Notes: generated by a model not told the origin, from the letters alone. A stretch of DNA of 64,000 nucleotides from Oscillospiraceae bacterium (GCA_034925865.1 JAYFRN010000027.1:29582-93581), one strand, 5' to 3'; shown: positions 1 through 9,795, numbered from the stretch's first letter. Numbers and translations are program-made.

Positions 1-1459
1 ATTTTTCGTTCAGCTTTTCCATAAAACAGCGGCGATTAAGCAGCCCGGTGAGATAATCCGTGCACGCGTCCTTCAATGCCTGCTCATATAGCTTTGCATT
101 TTTTATCGCGACAGAAGCAATGGACGATACGGATTCCAGGAAAGATATATCGTCATATGTGTAATCTGTTCCTTTTGTCTTTGAGCTTATCATTATAATA
201 CCGATTAGCTCGTTGTCTTTTTTTAATGACAGCATGGCGGCAATCCCGAGATCGGAAAGCAGCTTTTTCTCGCTGTCCCACATTGATTTATAAACCGAAG
301 ATCGTTTAAAGTCATGCAGGATCAATGCTTTGTCATGGTCTCTGAGCCATCCCACACATGGGTTATCCACAGAAAGCATAAAGCTTTTTATATCGAGCGG
401 AGTGGTTGAGCATGTTGTGGCGAAAGAAGCGCGATCAGCTGTTTCCAGGCACACATAAACCTTTCTGACGTTTATTCCGTTGATAATTACACCGACCATA
501 AGCTCGGATATTTCGGAAAGATTCAAGCTTCGGGAAACAAGCAGTGAGAAATCTCTCAGCTGTTGAGACTGAACCTGTTCGTCGCGCAGGAATAGATTGT
601 TTAATATACGATGTAGCCCGAAATATGTCACCATTATAATTACGGCAAAGACAATCGAAATCACCAATGTCTTGTTGTTTTCAAACATCGGAAGATAGTC
701 TGAAACAAACTTTTCCATCGGACGAATCAAATATGCGGATAGAGCGGAGCCGAGCACCATGGCCATAAGTAAAACCACACCGCGCGAAACGAGCAGAGTC
801 ATTCTAAAAAGGCGTTTGCGGTAAAGCGAATAGAACATACAGAGAGCAAAAGCCGCGCCGGAAAGGGTGTCCCAAGGGAAATAATTATTTTTGATTATCG
901 AAAGCAGATTGCCGACGACAAGAAGCGGAAGCCCCCATATTATAGGTATGAGACTTGAAATCGTAATGTCATTTTTCTTTATTCCGTTTATGACAGTCAT
1001 CACACCGCAAAATAAAATGAATATGATCAAAAGAGTCGGTACCGCGATACGCCACGTCATAGTGTATTCAAAAATTTTATTGCCGTCTTTTTCAACAAGT
1101 ATGGGAACATCGAGGAAAAATTCAAAATGAGTAAACACCAGCATCAGTATTGTGCCAGAGCATAAAGTAAACCACATGAACCTGTCTTTTGATTCGACAA
1201 AATTATACATAAAGTTGAAAACAAGAAACGGAGCGGCAAACAGCGCCAGCAGCGATACCTCATACCAGAATCTATATCCAGGAGCCACAAAAAGGCGCAT
1301 AAACATAGATCCGCCTATCCATAACGCAAAGCATACGAGCAGAAGGACAAATGATCTGATCAGCTTGTTCTTTTTTGCGGAAAGCAATGCTATCAGCAAG
1401 AACATATACATGGATACCGCAATAATGGGTATCCATACATACGGTATGGTATCGTTCAT
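1..1459 (-). CDS. Membrane diguanylate cyclase (7TM-GAF-GGDEF), C-terminus beyond window
   Basis: The minus-strand reading frame stays open from the ATG at 1459 to the window edge, so the 3' end is missing. The first ~230 residues form about seven hydrophobic segments, resembling the 7TM sensor region of membrane histidine kinases. A GAF-like region follows (~280-440, with a conserved ...KDNELIGIIMISS stretch), then the opening of a GGDEF domain at ~465 (DYLTGLLNRR). The GGDEF catalytic motif itself is outside the window, so cyclic-di-GMP synthesis is inferred from the architecture. The start codon overlaps the stop of the GH3 gene (TAATG), which implies translational coupling, and this is the last visible gene of a three-gene operon. 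Confidence 0.85.
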   Translation of the reverse strand, partial: MNDTIPYVWIPIIAVSMYMFLLIALLSAKKNKLIRSFVLLLVCFALWIGGSMFMRLFVAPGYRFWYEVSLLALFAAPFLVFNFMYNFVESKDRFMWFTLCSGTILMLVFTHFEFFLDVPILVEKDGNKIFEYTMTWRIAVPTLLIIFILFCGVMTVINGIKKNDITISSLIPIIWGLPLLVVGNLLSIIKNNYFPWDTLSGAAFALCMFYSLYRKRLFRMTLLVSRGVVLLMAMVLGSALSAYLIRPMEKFVSDYLPMFENNKTLVISIVFAVIIMVTYFGLHRILNNLFLRDEQVQSQQLRDFSLLVSRSLNLSEISELMVGVIINGINVRKVYVCLETADRASFATTCSTTPLDIKSFMLSVDNPCVGWLRDHDKALILHDFKRSSVYKSMWDSEKKLLSDLGIAAMLSLKKDNELIGIIMISSKTKGTDYTYDDISFLESVSSIASVAIKNAKLYEQALKDACTDYLTGLLNRRCFMEKLNEK

Positions 1460-3105
1460 TAGCCTCCTCCTTTTCTTCCTGTATCATTTGATCCCAGCTT
1501 TTCAAATTCGAGCAGATCCGATATATCCAGTGAAGCCGGATTGATGCGGCGGATCGGCTTTCTGCGGTATTCGGTATATTTTTCAAATGTGCCGCATTTG
1601 ATAATTGTAATCTGAAGCGGTTCGATGCCGAGCATCTTTTTGAGATCGTGGTAATCGGTATCGAAGTATTTAAAATATGTTTCGAGGTGTTCTTTTAATA
1701 ATCCGGCTGAAACCGCAATAGCCGCAAGGCGTGATTCGTCAATTTCCGCATACAAATGCATAAATGGACGTTTTTGTGAATCATACTCTTTTTTAGCTGT
1801 CCAATCAGAAACGGCGACGCCTGACAGTCTTATGACATCAGATATTGATGCCTCGGTTATCCGAGTGAATCCCGCGATATCGATTACGTCGGGAACTCTG
1901 TCAATGTATACGAGCCTCGGCAGAGATGTATCCGGATCGCCCGAGCTTCCGACGCAGCGGAACATGTCGCCCACTCTGTATCTCATAAAAGCTCCGCCCT
2001 TGAGAACGGAAATAACAAGCTCATATATACCGCCCTCACAAAGCTCGTTTAATAAAACCGTGCGCGGTTCATACGATTTGTCGTCGATGTTTTTATATAC
2101 CTCGGCTTCCGGTATAAACTCGTAAAAGCAGGTGTCAGGGAAAAAAACCATTCCGTTTCTCGCGGGCGTTTCCGTTCCGATTATGGACGGCTCGGTTCCG
2201 GCGAAAATTTCAAGTGGCTTCACGCCCCATTCATCAGCAAGGAAGCTCTTGTATGAAGCGGTGTCCGTACCGGCGCACACCAGTGATTTAAGGCTGAACA
2301 GATCTCTGGGCTTAATGTCACGAGATTCCTTCTGCGAAATATATTTCGCGTGTATAAATCGGAACAGCATCTTCGGAGACATTTTAGTTATTTTTTTCAG
2401 CAATCCGCTTCCTGTCGAACCGCTTTTCAACATGGATGAAAAATTAACGGTTACGTAATGAATAACGCTGGACATTCCGAAAAAAACGTCTATGCCCTTT
2501 TGCATGCCCATCTTAAAGCCGAGTCTGTTTCGTTCGCCAAATGACATTTTCAACGCCTCTGAAACCGGCGGTAAAAAATTAAACTCTATCTCTTCTTTAA
2601 ATACATGAGGGAACAGTCCCGTCACATACGGCAGCGGGGCGAGACCGAACAGCACCCGGTCTCCGTTTTTCAGGCGTGTGCGCTTATTTGAATCCGCCGA
2701 GGAAATCGTCGAAACGCTCATCAGGTTGTTTTTAAAAACTTCAAGCATTGCAGCCGTGTACGGAGCAAGCTTTATCTGGTGCTTTCCGCCTTCCCATGTG
2801 GTTTGCAGCCAAATCACCGGCTCGGCCGGGAGCATATCCGAACGCTTCGCGAGGAGAATATCCGCATAATTATAATAATCGGTCAGCGGACATTTTTTCC
2901 GGAATTCATCAACGGTCATATTTTGCGTAAAAGAACCGGGAATTATCTCCTTCGCTATTCCGCTTTTCAACCATGCGGAAATCTGTTCTTCAAACAGCCT
3001 GTATTGGATACGCATGTATTCATCGATAGAAAGACCCAAAAAATTGCAATATTCGTACCATATCTCATTTTTTTGATTTTTTTGAACACGCTGACCGTAA
3101 TTCAT
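1459..3105 (-). CDS. GH3-family acyl-adenylate enzyme (auxin-responsive GH3-like)
   Basis: A 548-residue protein with the marks of the GH3 superfamily of ANL adenylating enzymes. They are a phosphate-loop-like TTWEGGKHQIKL near residue 102, FFPDTCFYEFIP near 330, a GIYELVISVLKGGAFMRYRVGD segment near 370 and an IDI.G..ITE segment near 410. Plant GH3 enzymes adenylate carboxylic acids and join them to amino acids; substrates of bacterial homologues are mostly unknown, so no substrate is claimed. The ATG at 3105 follows a purine-rich GGAGAGGGGG and overlaps the stop of the methyltransferase-like gene by 4 bp. The 3' end overlaps the diguanylate cyclase start. No signal peptide is visible, so the enzyme is probably cytoplasmic and may work on something its membrane neighbour also handles. 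Confidence 0.8.
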   Translation of the reverse strand: MNYGQRVQKNQKNEIWYEYCNFLGLSIDEYMRIQYRLFEEQISAWLKSGIAKEIIPGSFTQNMTVDEFRKKCPLTDYYNYADILLAKRSDMLPAEPVIWLQTTWEGGKHQIKLAPYTAAMLEVFKNNLMSVSTISSADSNKRTRLKNGDRVLFGLAPLPYVTGLFPHVFKEEIEFNFLPPVSEALKMSFGERNRLGFKMGMQKGIDVFFGMSSVIHYVTVNFSSMLKSGSTGSGLLKKITKMSPKMLFRFIHAKYISQKESRDIKPRDLFSLKSLVCAGTDTASYKSFLADEWGVKPLEIFAGTEPSIIGTETPARNGMVFFPDTCFYEFIPEAEVYKNIDDKSYEPRTVLLNELCEGGIYELVISVLKGGAFMRYRVGDMFRCVGSSGDPDTSLPRLVYIDRVPDVIDIAGFTRITEASISDVIRLSGVAVSDWTAKKEYDSQKRPFMHLYAEIDESRLAAIAVSAGLLKEHLETYFKYFDTDYHDLKKMLGIEPLQITIIKCGTFEKYTEYRRKPIRRINPASLDISDLLEFEKLGSNDTGRKGGG

Positions 3106-3737
3106 CGCGGTTTTCCCCCTCTCCGCTTAAATTGATTGTCTTTATAAAACTGTATGCACTTGCCGAGTGAAGCTTTGTTCGGTATGATAAAAGGAACCTC
3201 GACACGATATGAACCGTAATCCTCATACAGCTTTGGAAAAAAACATCTGTCCTGAACAAAAACATAAATTGTATTCAGAGCCGTAAAAGCCGCGCCGGCA
3301 ATCAAAAGCGAAGGCTTTGAAAGAGAAGCTGACGTGAAAACGTAAAAGGCAAAAAGCAGAACCACCCCGGGATGGCGGCACGCGCCATATACACCGGTTC
3401 TGCATAACGCGTTCTTTGATCCGCCGACATATGCTCCCCCAAAATCGAAAGCAAAAAAAAGCGTGAATATCAAAAGCGCGAGTGAAAGCATCGCAAGAAT
3501 CCCGAAGATCGCCGCAGCAGCGGGAATAAGTCCGTAATACAACGGATCTTTACCGAAAACGAGCGCCGCAGACGCAGCGGTGATGAGTATACACCCGATT
3601 AAAAAGAACGAACGTGGCAGTTTTCTGTTCTTTGTGATCTGGTTGTAATCATAAAACAGAAAAAGCGGAAACGCGAGGCATCCAAGGCATGTTATCATGG
3701 CAGTAATCACAATCATCCGGAAATATAGATATATCAA
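3102..3737 (-). CDS. Isoprenylcysteine/phospholipid methyltransferase-like membrane protein
   Basis: About 211 residues with five or so membrane segments. The C-terminal half has the pattern of the ICMT/PEMT family: GVYGACRHPGVV near residue 120, then a D/E-rich F..KLYEDYGSYR...PFIIP near 170-190. These proteins transfer methyl groups from SAM to membrane-embedded substrates. The start is uncertain: the frame opens with TTG at 3737 behind a weak AAGAGA, and the first ATG is at 3716 with no clear ribosome binding site. It is the first gene of the operon and overlaps GH3 by 4 bp, so a joint pathway with the adenylating enzyme is plausible but only inferred. Confidence 0.7.
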   Translation of the reverse strand: MIYLYFRMIVITAMITCLGCLAFPLFLFYDYNQITKNRKLPRSFFLIGCILITAASAALVFGKDPLYYGLIPAAAAIFGILAMLSLALLIFTLFFAFDFGGAYVGGSKNALCRTGVYGACRHPGVVLLFAFYVFTSASLSKPSLLIAGAAFTALNTIYVFVQDRCFFPKLYEDYGSYRVEVPFIIPNKASLGKCIQFYKDNQFKRRGGKPR

Positions 3738-3787
3738 TGTTTATTTTCTCTTGCAAGCAATGCGGTTCAGAGCGTCCATGGCTCAAA

Positions 3788-3877
3788 TTATTAAAGCGAG
3801 TATAATCATCGTTTTATAGGAAATCCATTTACCAGTGTTTTTCTCTTAAAACGGTTATTGTATTATAATGTTAATAA
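3788..3877 (+). repeat. Family A palindromic repeat, degenerate copy
   Basis: It has the same order of blocks as the 107-bp copies: TTATTAAAGCG left arm, GTTTTATAGG, a shortened central hairpin with ACCAG and TTTTTCTCTT, then ACGGTTATTGT and a TTAATAA right end. It is about 90 bp long with several mismatches and a shortened central hairpin arm. It lies between the divergent methyltransferase-like and ABC exporter operons. Confidence 0.6.
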
Positions 3878-4239
3878 ACATCAAATAAATAACTGTGATT
3901 CTTAGATTTGCCGTGCGATGCACAATTGTCTTATTAAGCGTGATTATTCTATTGCTCATTAATAAACTAAAGCTTTGATAATACCAAAGTAATCAATTTA
4001 TAATTATAACTATATGTAAATAAATTACAGGAATTGTTGTTTGGCAACAATTCGCAATTTTTCCCTATATTATATATTATAACACATTTCATACGATATT
4101 TCAACATAATTTTTAATAAGCTTGGAATAAATTTTTACATTATATTTACAATTAAAGTAGAACAGCAAATGCAAAATTATAGTATAAAAAGTCGCTTAAT
4201 ATCTAAAAGTTAATTTATATTACAGTATTGTTACAAACA
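3878..4239. other. AT-rich spacer without recognisable gene
   Basis: Strongly AT-rich intergenic DNA with no open frame that has a ribosome binding site. Nothing beyond general promoter-region character was recognised. The promoter of the ABC exporter operon begins at its right edge. Confidence 0.6.
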
Positions 4240-4268
4240 TTGACATTATTTTCAATATATGGTATATT
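4240..4268 (+). promoter_or_regulatory. Strong sigma-A promoter of ABC exporter operon
   Basis: TTGACA (4240-4245), a spacer of exactly 17 bp, then TATATT (4263-4268). Transcription would start near 4275 and leave a ~145-nt leader before the TTG start at 4421. The leader contains a small imperfect hairpin (CTGTCGACCGGCAG), but no riboswitch class was recognised. Confidence 0.75.
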
Positions 4269-4420
4269 TATCGAGGCTGTTTCTTGCATATCGTCATTCC
4301 TTTATTCAGATAACCCGGAGCATTCCTGTCGACCGGCAGAATATTTTACATTTTATGTATTATTGATTTACAGTTAAAACCATTGCGACCGCTTTTTTAA
4401 AGAAAGGCATAAGGTGAATT

Positions 4421-6898
4421 TTGAAAGCTTACGAAAAAATACCTAACGAGGTTATTGCATCGTTATCCGAAAAGGGCATTTCGGAAAGCGATATATTGTT
4501 GTGCGTCCGTTCCGATATGTCGCGGGACGCCTCCTATTGTGATTGTTATGCCGTTCTGACAAATGACGCAATAGCAACACTCGCGGTTTCCGAAGGAATC
4601 GCCAGAAACGATGCCGCGCCTTTTTTTACCTTAAAACGAATCAAACCTATTCTGTACGAGTACGGTTTTGAATATTATCCTCTCGATGAGCTCCGCGATC
4701 TGAAAATTACGGAATATATCTCATCCGGGCGTCTTTCCGCGCGCGCCGCCACCCCTGAAGAACGCGAAGCGTCAAGGAAAGCCAGAGAGGAAAAGATTAA
4801 ATCCAAGTCTGCAGAATCCGTTAAAAAGGACCCGGACACAATTCCTCCCGTTCCCGACAAACCCGCCGAACAGGAGAAGTCCGCCTCCGCAGATAAACCC
4901 ACCGAGCCGGAAAAGCCTTCCGACCGCATTTCAATACTATATTTTACAAACATAAAAAAAGATGAAATATTGACCTTTATCGCCTGTGCGGATAAAGTCA
5001 GGGAGGAAGGCTCTTTTCCGGACGAACTGGCTGAAAAAAACCGCGATCAGTTCTGTCCGAAATGCGGCAACCGTTATCCTGATCCCGATAAGAAAATATG
5101 CCCGAAATGCATGGACAAGGGCAAGCTTGTAAAAAAGCTCCTGCCGTTTTTCTCGCGTTACAGAAAACAACTACTGCTTGTATTCTTAACGATCATAATA
5201 ACTACCGGAATGGAGCTTTTATCCCCGTATATCGGAGGAAAGATATTTTACGATGAGGTACTCAGTACCGAAGGCAGCATGTATGGCCAGATAGGGCTTG
5301 TCCTGATTATAATGATAGGCACAAGCTTATTATCAAGCGTATTTCAGATGATAAACGGGATAATTAACGCGCGTATTACCGCATCTGTCACATACGACCT
5401 GAAAAAAACCATATTCGCCTGCTTCGGACGTCTTTCGCTTGCGTTTTTTACAGGTCGTCAGACAGGCGGACTCATGACTCAGGTAAACGGCGACGCGAAT
5501 ACTCTGTATTGGTTTTTCTGCGATGGATTCCCATATTTGTGTTCAAACATTATAAAGCTGATAGGAATAATTGTGCTTTTATGCGCGATTAATTTAAAGC
5601 TGACGCTGATGACGCTGCTTCCCATTCCTATTTTTATCGCTCTTTACCGTATTATTTTAATGCTGTTTGAAAAGCTTTACGCAAGAAATTACTCAAAATA
5701 CCGCGCATTTAATTCGATAGTGGCGGATGTTCTTTCCGGTATGAGAATAGTGAAGGCTTTTTCCCGCGAATCGGTTGAAATAAAGCGTTTTGATAAAAAA
5801 AGCCGTGATTATTCCGACTCTAACGTCCACATCTCGAAAATAGAATACACTGTGTTCCCTTTGCTTTACTTTCTGATGAATCTCGGCTCGTATCTTATAT
5901 TTATATTCGGCGGATGGTATGTGATCAGATATTCGATAACAGCCGGCGTCGAAGGCATCTCCTATGGTACCTTTATGCTATTTCTTTCGTATATGAACAT
6001 AATCTACGGTCCTCTCGGCTTTCTTTCCGAGGTGTCAGGCTGGTGGGCCCGCTGTATCAACGCAATACAGCGCCTGTTTGAAATACTCGAAGCAAAAGCC
6101 GATGTCGAAGAATCCGCTTCTCCGGCGGCCATCGACGGCGGAGTTAAAGGCAGGATTGAATTTAAAAACGTAGGATTTTCATATATAAAAAATAAAAAAA
6201 CAATTGACAATGTCTCTTTTACCGTAGAACCCGGAAAAACACTCGGAATTGTAGGGCATACGGGCGCGGGAAAATCCACTCTGGCAAATCTCTTGACTCG
6301 GCTTTATGACGCTTCCGAAGGAGAGATATTAATCGACGGCGTCAATATAAAGAATCTGTCATTCAAAGAGCTTCATGACAGCATTGCCATAGTAAGCCAG
6401 GAAACATATCTCTTCAGAGGCACAATCCTCGACAATATACGCTACGCGCGTCCGGACGCGACATATGACGAGGTAATAGCCGCCTCTAAGGCTGCCGGAG
6501 CGCACGGATTCATAATAAAATATCCGGACGGGTATGACACAATGGTCGGGATGGACTATAAAGGTCTTTCCGGCGGAGAACGCCAGAGAGTCAGTATTGC
6601 CCGCGCCATCCTGAAAAATCCGACGGTCCTTATTCTTGACGAAGCGACTGCCGCAATGGATACGCAGACCGAACGTATGATACAAGCGGCTTTATCCGAA
6701 ATCACCAAGGGAAAGACGACCATCATCATCGCTCACAGACTGTCCACTCTGCGTGACGCCGACAACCTGATTGTAATTGAAAACGGCAAAATGACAGAAA
6801 GCGGAACCCATACCGAGCTGTTATTAAAAAAAGGCACCTACAGCAAGCTTTATAAGCTTCAGCTCGAAGCGCTTAAGACCATCGGAATAAACGAATGA
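4421..6898 (+). CDS. ABC exporter subunit 1 with N-terminal zinc ribbon
   Basis: An 825-residue half-transporter with a long extension. Residues 1-100 form a soluble domain, perhaps PH-like. Residues 105-170 are a Lys/Glu/Pro-rich linker. A zinc ribbon follows with CPKC at 212-215 and 227-230. Six membrane segments span ~248-530, then the nucleotide-binding domain: Walker A GHTGAGKST (612-620), Q-loop Gln660, signature LSGGE (716-720), Walker B with Glu741, and His771. All catalytic residues are present. The start is TTG, with AAGGTG 4 nt upstream. It pairs naturally with the second exporter gene of the operon as a heterodimer. The transported substrate is unknown. Confidence 0.85.
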   Translation: MKAYEKIPNEVIASLSEKGISESDILLCVRSDMSRDASYCDCYAVLTNDAIATLAVSEGIARNDAAPFFTLKRIKPILYEYGFEYYPLDELRDLKITEYISSGRLSARAATPEEREASRKAREEKIKSKSAESVKKDPDTIPPVPDKPAEQEKSASADKPTEPEKPSDRISILYFTNIKKDEILTFIACADKVREEGSFPDELAEKNRDQFCPKCGNRYPDPDKKICPKCMDKGKLVKKLLPFFSRYRKQLLLVFLTIIITTGMELLSPYIGGKIFYDEVLSTEGSMYGQIGLVLIIMIGTSLLSSVFQMINGIINARITASVTYDLKKTIFACFGRLSLAFFTGRQTGGLMTQVNGDANTLYWFFCDGFPYLCSNIIKLIGIIVLLCAINLKLTLMTLLPIPIFIALYRIILMLFEKLYARNYSKYRAFNSIVADVLSGMRIVKAFSRESVEIKRFDKKSRDYSDSNVHISKIEYTVFPLLYFLMNLGSYLIFIFGGWYVIRYSITAGVEGISYGTFMLFLSYMNIIYGPLGFLSEVSGWWARCINAIQRLFEILEAKADVEESASPAAIDGGVKGRIEFKNVGFSYIKNKKTIDNVSFTVEPGKTLGIVGHTGAGKSTLANLLTRLYDASEGEILIDGVNIKNLSFKELHDSIAIVSQETYLFRGTILDNIRYARPDATYDEVIAASKAAGAHGFIIKYPDGYDTMVGMDYKGLSGGERQRVSIARAILKNPTVLILDEATAAMDTQTERMIQAALSEITKGKTTIIIAHRLSTLRDADNLIVIENGKMTESGTHTELLLKKGTYSKLYKLQLEALKTIGINE

Positions 6899-6916
6899 GG
6901 CGAAAGGAGCAAACAC

Positions 6917-7507
6917 ATGGAAGAAAATGACAAATCATTGAAGGATATAATAAGGCTCGGCTTTCTCGATCCCGTCAATAGCAGCTTTTCAATGTCAGAA
7001 AACGGATTTCTGATGCTCTGCAGAAAACCCACGGAAAAGCCGGAAACCGAAACTGTATCCGAATCAGGCTCAGAGCCTAAAGCGGATGTCAAAAGCAATG
7101 AAAGCACAGAGGAAAGAGTGATCCTTCACCGCGCATTCCCTTTTGACAAGCCTGACGAATATATATCCGTGCTCAATGAAAAGCAGGAGGAAATCGGATT
7201 GATAAAATCATTGGGCGATTTTAACGCAGAAACACAGGCGGTTCTCCACGCCGAGCTTGATAAAAAATACTTTGTATTTTTTATCAATTCAATCGAATCC
7301 GTCAAGGAGAGATTCGGATATTCATATTGGATATGTGAGAGCGATTGCGGGAAAATCCGTTTTACGCTCAGAGACACCTTCAGAAGCATAGTGAAGATCA
7401 CTCCAGACAGGATCTTCATGCAGGATGTCGACGGCTGCAGATATGAAATAAAAAGCCTTGCAGCTCTTGACGCAAAAAGCTTTCATAAAATAGAGCTGTA
7501 TATCTGA
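6917..7507 (+). CDS. DUF1854 family protein
   Basis: A 196-residue soluble protein. Residues 1-70 are variable and acidic. From ~72 it shows the DUF1854 pattern: RAFPFDKPDEYISVLNEK, then GLIKSLGDFN, LDKKYFVFFINSIESVKE.FGYSYW and a final DGCRYEIKSLAALD. In proteobacteria DUF1854 genes also sit beside ABC transporters, some linked to cyanophycin metabolism, but their biochemical role is unknown. Here it lies between two exporter subunit genes, 18 bp after the first and 13 bp before the second, behind an AAAGGAG site. This suggests a cytoplasmic accessory subunit of the transporter. Confidence 0.8.
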   Translation: MEENDKSLKDIIRLGFLDPVNSSFSMSENGFLMLCRKPTEKPETETVSESGSEPKADVKSNESTEERVILHRAFPFDKPDEYISVLNEKQEEIGLIKSLGDFNAETQAVLHAELDKKYFVFFINSIESVKERFGYSYWICESDCGKIRFTLRDTFRSIVKITPDRIFMQDVDGCRYEIKSLAALDAKSFHKIELYI

Positions 7508-7520
7508 CAGTCGGAGGAAC

Positions 7521-9791
7521 ATGAAGAAACCAAACAAAGCAGCCGTACATCACGGAAAGGGAAAGCCGCGTGAATCGGCGATGGACGTCCTTTCCCTTGA
7601 GGAACGCGCGGCACAGCTAATTGAGATAAAATTCAAAGCAAAATGCGCCTTCGTTCTCGCCACAGATTTAAACCATGAAAACGAGATTGGCCCCGGTTGT
7701 TTCTGTGTATGCGAAAACGCTTTATACACTGTTCGAGATGATCCGGCAGGAGGATATGAAGTAACCGAAATCGCAAAACAGCCGTTGTCCGATGTGAAAT
7801 TCAATCCTTATGTCGGCTATATCGCAATAGAATGTAAAAAAGAAGGAAAGCCTTACGAGCTTTGCCGTTCTACATACCGCTGTAAACTCGCTTTTTCCGA
7901 AGCGGCAAAATGGATGAGAATCTATTTAGCAGGCGAAATACCGTTTTCACAAATTAAGTATAAAAAGCGCCGAAGCACGTGTCCGAAATGCGGAATGCCC
8001 TACGTAGGTGAAAGTGAAGTATGTTATGACTGCACGGACAAAAAGGCAACCGTTAAACAACTTTTCAAAGTCGCGAAGCCTCAGCTTCCTCTTTTCGCAG
8101 TTTCAATATTTTTATTCATTATAACTACCCTTCTCGGTGTTGTCATACCCAATATCCAGCGTGTGGGAATCGACGATTACATAAAGAGCCCTTCTCCTGA
8201 AACCGTTACTTTTTCCTCGCTGCTGTTGGTGGTGCTTTCAATTGCCGGGATAGCATTGCTTATTCAGTTATTATCAATTCTGAGAAACAATCTGCTTGCC
8301 ACAGTCGGCAATAAAACGGTAATCACGCTGCGCAGCATGCTTTATCAGAAAATACAGTTGATGTCGGTGGCGAGTATTTCACGACGTTCCGCAGGAGAAT
8401 TGATAAACAGAGTAACCGGAGACACGCAGCAGATAAGCGATTTCATGACGTGGAATCTGCCGAGCATTATCGAACAGACTCTCATGTTTGTAGTCGTCGG
8501 TGTTGCCATGTTTATTTACAACGCTCCACTTGCCCTGCTCATACTTATTCCTGTTCCTCTTGTTGTGCTGATGTTTAAATCAATATGGCATTATGCTCAC
8601 AGAGTGTATCATCGCCAATGGATAGCCGACGCCAACGCGAGTACTGTTCTCCATGATATATTTCAAGGAGTACGCGTCGTTAAGGTGTTCGGGACCGAAC
8701 AGCGCGAGATCGAAAAATATAATACTTCCATAAAAACTGTCGCGGACATTCAAATCAAAAACGAAACTATATGGAACACGATAATGCCATATGCAAATTT
8801 CTTGCTCGGCGCAGGCAGCTTTATCGTACTGTATTATGTCGGCGGCAGAATTCTGGCCGGCGAAATGACTCTCGGCGAGATGCAGATGTTTTCGTATTAC
8901 ACAGGCATTTTATACGGTCCTCTTCGCTGGGCAGCGCATCTCCCGAGAATGATCCAACAGGCGCTTACTTCAATTTCAAAGGTTTTCGAGATAATCAATG
9001 AAGAAACGGATGTAAAGGATACTGTCAAGCCGGTTGATTTGAAAATACGCGGCGAGGTAGAATTTGATAACGCTTCCTTCGGATATACCGAAGTAGAGGA
9101 TGTTCTAAAAAACATAACCCTGAGTATCAAGCCCGGCGAAATGCTCGGAATTGTCGGAAAATCCGGCGTGGGTAAAAGCACACTGATCAATCTCGTCATG
9201 CGTCTCTACGATGTCAGAAGCGGATGCGTTAAAATCGACGGCGTGGATATACGCGATATATCCCAAAGCTCGCTCAGAAGCCAGATCGGTGTCGTACTGC
9301 AGGAGACGTTTCTTTTTACCGGATCGGTTTATGACAATATTGCATATGCAAAACCCGATGCGACACACGAAGAGGTCATTTCCGCCTCAAAGCTTGCCAA
9401 TGCGCACAATTTCATAATGAAGCTGCCAGATTCATACAATACCTATGTCGGGGAAAAAGGGTATACTCTGTCAGGCGGCGAACGGCAGCGCATAGCCATT
9501 GCGCGCGCCGTTCTCCATAATCCAAAGATACTGATACTTGATGAAGCCACAAGCGCGCTCGACACAGAGACAGAAAAAATGATCCAGGACTCTCTTGCCG
9601 AGCTTACTAAAAACAGAACTACGCTTGCCATAGCGCACAGGCTGTCAACTTTGCGCAACGCAACAAAGCTCGTCGTACTTGACGAGGGACGCGTCGCCGA
9701 ATTCGGCACGCATGAAGAGCTGATGCATAAAAACGGCATTTACTACAACCTTGTTATGGCCCAGAGGCAAATGAACAAGCTCTCGAAGTGA
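7521..9791 (+). CDS. ABC exporter subunit 2 with N-terminal zinc ribbon
   Basis: A 756-residue half-transporter with the same layout as subunit 1 but only moderate similarity. A soluble N-terminal domain (~30-140) is followed by a zinc ribbon with CPKC at 154-157 and CYDC at 168-171. The membrane domain is ~185-480. The nucleotide-binding domain has Walker A GKSGVGKST (546-554), Gln594, LSGGE (650-654), ILILDE ending at Glu675, and His706. Both subunits keep complete catalytic sets, unlike heterodimeric exporters with one degenerate site. A GGAGG site precedes the ATG. The operon ends at the terminator near 9.88 kb. Confidence 0.85.
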   Translation: MKKPNKAAVHHGKGKPRESAMDVLSLEERAAQLIEIKFKAKCAFVLATDLNHENEIGPGCFCVCENALYTVRDDPAGGYEVTEIAKQPLSDVKFNPYVGYIAIECKKEGKPYELCRSTYRCKLAFSEAAKWMRIYLAGEIPFSQIKYKKRRSTCPKCGMPYVGESEVCYDCTDKKATVKQLFKVAKPQLPLFAVSIFLFIITTLLGVVIPNIQRVGIDDYIKSPSPETVTFSSLLLVVLSIAGIALLIQLLSILRNNLLATVGNKTVITLRSMLYQKIQLMSVASISRRSAGELINRVTGDTQQISDFMTWNLPSIIEQTLMFVVVGVAMFIYNAPLALLILIPVPLVVLMFKSIWHYAHRVYHRQWIADANASTVLHDIFQGVRVVKVFGTEQREIEKYNTSIKTVADIQIKNETIWNTIMPYANFLLGAGSFIVLYYVGGRILAGEMTLGEMQMFSYYTGILYGPLRWAAHLPRMIQQALTSISKVFEIINEETDVKDTVKPVDLKIRGEVEFDNASFGYTEVEDVLKNITLSIKPGEMLGIVGKSGVGKSTLINLVMRLYDVRSGCVKIDGVDIRDISQSSLRSQIGVVLQETFLFTGSVYDNIAYAKPDATHEEVISASKLANAHNFIMKLPDSYNTYVGEKGYTLSGGERQRIAIARAVLHNPKILILDEATSALDTETEKMIQDSLAELTKNRTTLAIAHRLSTLRNATKLVVLDEGRVAEFGTHEELMHKNGIYYNLVMAQRQMNKLSK

Positions 9792-9795
9792 CAAG

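Noticed and set aside
1152-1586. Open frames on both strands within the diguanylate cyclase region
   Set aside because: They are shadows of the membrane diguanylate cyclase gene and the GH3 3' end, with no independent support.
4269-4420. Possible riboswitch in the ~145-nt leader of the ABC exporter operon
   Set aside because: Only one small imperfect hairpin is visible, there is no recognisable aptamer core, and no terminator or sequestering stem before the start.
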